Assembly: GCA_965370805.1 (NCBI GenBank)
Contig: CBDUVZ010000076.1
Location: 1-14,849 of the forward strand
Source: CBDUVZ01 sp965370805
GTDB taxonomy: Bacteria; Hydrothermota; Tepidihabitantia; Tepidihabitantales; Tepidihabitantaceae
Direction of reading: 5' to 3'
Length of the DNA stretch: 14,849 nt
Under the pieces are notes generated by a model. That model saw nothing but the letters and a program-made list of their open reading frames with translations, was not told the origin of the DNA and did no database searches. Made by a program: the position numbers and the translations under genes. Below, piece after piece: positions 12,268-14,849 of this stretch; positions within the stretch are counted from its first letter, which is position 1; each line of letters opens with the position of its first letter.

Positions 12268-13625
12268 GGCGAGTTCATTTCGTCGGCATCGGTGGAGTGG
12301 GAATGAACGGCATCGCGCTGGTTCTGAAGAACCTGGGCTTCGATGTGTCCGGTTCCGACCTGCAGGAGAGTGATACCACCCGGCGGCTGGTCGAAGCCGG
12401 AATCAGGGTGGCAGTGGGACATGCAGCGGAGAACTGCCGGGATGCCGAGGTCGTGGTCTATTCGAGCGCGGTTCCGTCGAGCAACCCGGAGCTCGAGTCT
12501 GCCCGTGACAACGGGATACCGGTCATCCGGCGGGCCGAAATGCTGGCTGAACTGATGAGGATGAAGTTCGCGATTGCGGTATCGGGGAGTCACGGCAAGA
12601 CGACGGTCACTTCTCTCCTCGGGCACCTGCTGGAACGGGCCGGGCTGGACCCCACGACTGTTGTCGGCGGCCGGGTGCTGGGCGCGGATGCCGGGGCCAG
12701 GCTGGGCCAGTCCGAGTACCTGGTGGCCGAGGCGGATGAGAGTGACCGTTCTTTCCTGCTGCTCTATCCCGCGGTTGCGGTGGTGACCAATATCGAGCCC
12801 GAGCATCTCGATATCTACAAGAACCTCGCGGATATCAAGCGGACTTTCATCCGGTTCCTCAACCGGGTGCCTTTCTACGGCAGTGTGATACTGGGTGTCG
12901 ATTCGCCGGCGGTGCGGTCGATTCGCGGCCGGGTGAAACGCCGGGTGGTCAGCTACGGAGTGGAGCACATGGCCGATTTCCGGGCACGCGACGTTCAGCT
13001 CTACGGGATGTCTTCGGCTTTCACCCTTCAGTTCCGGGGCAAGGAGGTCGGGCGGTTCAATCTCGGCATGCCCGGGCGGCATAACGTTCAGAACGCACTG
13101 GCCGCGATTGCGGCCGGGTCCGAACTCGGGGTCGATTTCCGGGCAATGGAGCAGTCACTGGCCGCTTTCTCCGGGGTGCATCGTCGACTGGAGAAACTCG
13201 GGGAGAAGAACGGCGTGGTGGTGTATGACGACTACGGTCATCATCCGACCGAGGTAGCGGTGACGCTCGATGCCCTGCGGCATGCATTCCCGGACAAGCG
13301 GGTATGGGTGGCGTTCCAGCCTCACCGGTATACCCGGACCCAGGCCCTGGCACCGGAGTTCGGCAAGGTGTTCGACAAGGCGGATGCAGTTATTGTTACC
13401 GGCATATATGCCGCGTCCGAGCCCGCGATCGAGGGCGTGGACGAGAAGCTGATTATCGATGCAGTGAAGTCCGGCGGCCGGAAGGACCTGGAAGTCCACC
13501 ACCTGCCGGAACTGGCCGACGTGCCGGATTTCCTGAAGAAGAAAGTGAAGTCGGGTGACATTATTCTTACCCTGGGAGCAGGGAGCATATGCAGAACTGG
13601 CGAAAAGGTATTGGCGAAGCTCTAG
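12252..13625 (+). CDS. murC: UDP-N-acetylmuramate:L-alanine ligase MurC
   Basis: MurC attaches L-Ala to UDP-MurNAc, the first peptide step. The 457-residue enzyme begins with VHFVGIGGVGMNGIA and has the ATP loop GSHGKTT with Lys116. EADESDRSF, NIEPEHLDIY, GRHNVQNALAA and YDDYGHHPTEV are MurC signatures. The start is GTG 12252, preceded by AAAGGA about 8 bases upstream. It overlaps the end of murG by 16 bp and murB by 37 bp. It is a plain MurC and is not fused to Ddl or MurB. Confidence 0.97.
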   Translation: MFGRLRRVHFVGIGGVGMNGIALVLKNLGFDVSGSDLQESDTTRRLVEAGIRVAVGHAAENCRDAEVVVYSSAVPSSNPELESARDNGIPVIRRAEMLAELMRMKFAIAVSGSHGKTTVTSLLGHLLERAGLDPTTVVGGRVLGADAGARLGQSEYLVAEADESDRSFLLLYPAVAVVTNIEPEHLDIYKNLADIKRTFIRFLNRVPFYGSVILGVDSPAVRSIRGRVKRRVVSYGVEHMADFRARDVQLYGMSSAFTLQFRGKEVGRFNLGMPGRHNVQNALAAIAAGSELGVDFRAMEQSLAAFSGVHRRLEKLGEKNGVVVYDDYGHHPTEVAVTLDALRHAFPDKRVWVAFQPHRYTRTQALAPEFGKVFDKADAVIVTGIYAASEPAIEGVDEKLIIDAVKSGGRKDLEVHHLPELADVPDFLKKKVKSGDIILTLGAGSICRTGEKVLAKL

Positions 13626-14512
13626 CCGACGTCAAGGCGGCGGTGACGATCGATGAGCCGCTGGCCGGTTGCACGACGTTCGGGATCGGCGGCCCGGCGG
13701 ACGCTGTCGTGGAGGTGGCGGACGAGCCGGCACTTGTCCGGGTGCTGGCTTTCTGCCGCGAAGCCGGAGTTGACTGGTACGTGCTCGGCCGGGGATCGAA
13801 CGTGCTGATTTCGGACCAGGGTTTGCGCGGGGTAATCGTCAGGCTGGGCCGGGGTTTCGCCGAAGTGGAAGTGGAAGGCGAAGCAATCCGGGTCGGTGGA
13901 GCGGCGCCGCTGGACGGCGTCGCGGTTGCAGCTGAGCAGGCCGGGCTCTGCGGTGCTGAGTTCCTTGCCGGGATTCCGGGTACGGTCGGCGGCGGAATGC
14001 GGACGAATGCCGGTGCTTTCGGCCGGTCGCTGACCGATCTCCTTGAGACGGCGCGGGTGATGAACCATGAAGGTGATGTGCGCGAGTTGGACCGGTCCGG
14101 TCTCGCGGACGGATACCGGAATCCGGTCGTCGCCGGAGACATGGTGGTTCTCGATGCGGTGCTGCGCCTTGCGTCCGGGAAACCGGAACCGGCGGAAGCA
14201 ATCCGGCAGCGGCGCTGGGCAAAGCAGCCGCAGGATCCTTCGGCCGGGTCGTTCTTCAAGAACCCGCCGACCGAGCCCGCCGGCCGGCTGATTGATCGAT
14301 GCGGGCTGAAAGGCACGAGGATCGGCGGGGCCCGGGTGTCGGAGAAACATGCGAATTTCATCATCAATACCGGCGGCGCCAGTTTCGCCCACGTGTGCGA
14401 ACTGGCCCAGGTAGTGAAGGCAAACGTGGAAGAAAAGACCGGAGTCGTGCTCGATGAGGAAGTGCAGGTGCTGCCCCGAGTGGATTGCGCGCGACCCGGC
14501 GACAGGAGGTAA
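13589..14512 (+). CDS. murB: UDP-N-acetylenolpyruvoylglucosamine reductase MurB
   Basis: MurB is the FAD- and NADPH-dependent enzyme that reduces UDP-GlcNAc-enolpyruvate to UDP-MurNAc in the cytoplasm. The 307-residue product has TTFGIGGPAD and LGRGSNVLISD for FAD binding, GIPGTVGGGMRTNAGAFG in the middle, and the proton donor Ser221 in AGSFFKNP. A late EEVQVL supplies the conserved glutamate. The size suggests the shorter type II form, although GYRNPVV keeps the YR pair. ATG 13589 has GGGAG upstream at a short distance and lies within the last 37 bases of murC. Confidence 0.96.
   Translation: MQNWRKGIGEALADVKAAVTIDEPLAGCTTFGIGGPADAVVEVADEPALVRVLAFCREAGVDWYVLGRGSNVLISDQGLRGVIVRLGRGFAEVEVEGEAIRVGGAAPLDGVAVAAEQAGLCGAEFLAGIPGTVGGGMRTNAGAFGRSLTDLLETARVMNHEGDVRELDRSGLADGYRNPVVAGDMVVLDAVLRLASGKPEPAEAIRQRRWAKQPQDPSAGSFFKNPPTEPAGRLIDRCGLKGTRIGGARVSEKHANFIINTGGASFAHVCELAQVVKANVEEKTGVVLDEEVQVLPRVDCARPGDRR
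14504..14509 (+). promoter_or_regulatory. Ribosome binding site for ftsA
   Basis: AGGAGG at the very end of murB is 7 bases before the ATG at 14517, an ideal spacing that fixes the ftsA start. Confidence 0.75.
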
Positions 14513-14516
14513 GCTC

Positions 14517-14849
14517 ATGGCAAAGTCCAGGCGAACCGCAGCTATCGATATCGGCACGACCAAAGTGGCCTGCATCATCGCCGAGACCGACGGTGCGAAC
14601 AAGACGAGCATCATCGGGTACGGCATCGCGCCGCCCGACGGATTCAGACTTGGTGTGGTAGTGAACCTGGATAAGGCAACCGAATCGGTGGCCGCGGCGA
14701 TTGCTGCGGCCGAGGAGATGGCCGGGGGCAGAGTCAAGACCTACCGGACGTTCGTCGGGCTCAACGGCGACCATATCAAGCAGATTGAGGGAATCGGCGC
14801 GGTCCCGGTGCGCAAGCCGGCCAAGGGTATCGGACAGCGGGACCTGGAC
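14517..14849 (+). CDS. ftsA: Cell division protein FtsA, 5' part
   Basis: Only the first 111 codons are in the window; the frame is open to the right edge. FtsA is the actin-like protein that tethers FtsZ to the membrane. The start reads MAKSRRTAAIDIGTTKVACI, with DIGTTK as the phosphate-1 motif of the actin/Hsp70 fold, followed by GVVVNLDKATESVAAAI and a GLNGDHI stretch in domain 1A/1C as in FtsA. The gene begins 4 bases after murB; ftsQ and ddl, often found between them, are absent. ftsZ probably follows outside the window. Confidence 0.9.
   Translation, partial: MAKSRRTAAIDIGTTKVACIIAETDGANKTSIIGYGIAPPDGFRLGVVVNLDKATESVAAAIAAAEEMAGGRVKTYRTFVGLNGDHIKQIEGIGAVPVRKPAKGIGQRDLD

Noticed and set aside
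12582..12602. MurC ATP loop with Ser instead of the usual Thr (GSHGKTT)
   Set aside because: The lysine and the rest of the loop are intact and small-residue variation at this place is tolerated in the family; not evidence of inactivity.
1..14849. tRNA or rRNA genes, CRISPR arrays, insertion sequences or phage genes
   Set aside because: I saw no cloverleaf with conserved arms, no regularly spaced repeats, no transposase or integrase motifs and no terminal inverted repeats.

Overview
The window is a high-GC bacterial chromosome segment (by eye well over 60% G+C) dominated by a division and cell wall (dcw) cluster on the + strand. From about 2.3 kb to the right edge the order is mraZ, rsmH, ftsL, a small unassigned ORF, a class B PBP (ftsI-type), murE, mraY, murD, ftsW, murG, murC, murB and the 5' part of ftsA. 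Almost every junction overlaps by 1 to 68 bp, so the genes look like one translationally coupled operon. The DNPR motif in MurE points to meso-diaminopimelate peptidoglycan. I cannot name the phylum; a GC-rich, probably uncultured diderm lineage is a guess.

Left part (1-2345). Bases 1-527 hold no gene I can defend, but contain an AT-rich perfect 13-bp inverted repeat (363-390) and two long G runs. Two minus-strand genes follow: a membrane-anchored SAM methyltransferase (528-1052) and, upstream of it, a 49-residue fragment resembling the N-terminus of DUF2284 proteins (1067-1216). Divergent from them is a stand-alone receiver protein (1478-1855). The divergent pair share a promoter design (TTGAC[A/C]-N16-TATGCT) with the -10 so close to the ATG that both transcripts should be leaderless or nearly so. 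A 41-residue single-pass membrane protein (1942-2067) follows the receiver.

Control of the dcw operon. A near-consensus sigma-70 promoter (TTGACA-N17-TATAGT) lies upstream of mraZ. Two pairs of GTGG boxes, each with an exact 10-bp repeat, lie between -35 and -10 and across the mraZ start codon. This matches the known autoregulatory site type of MraZ.

How the genes work together. RsmH methylates 16S rRNA. MurB, MurC, MurD and MurE build the UDP-MurNAc peptide, and MraY and MurG make lipid I and lipid II. FtsW polymerises lipid II and the PBP crosslinks it. FtsL and FtsA belong to the divisome. murF is missing from its usual place between murE and mraY, and ddl and ftsQ are missing between murB and ftsA. 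The window is mostly a conventional dcw cluster. I did not find a clearly new system; the points of interest are the regulatory sites, small ORFs and revised start codons.
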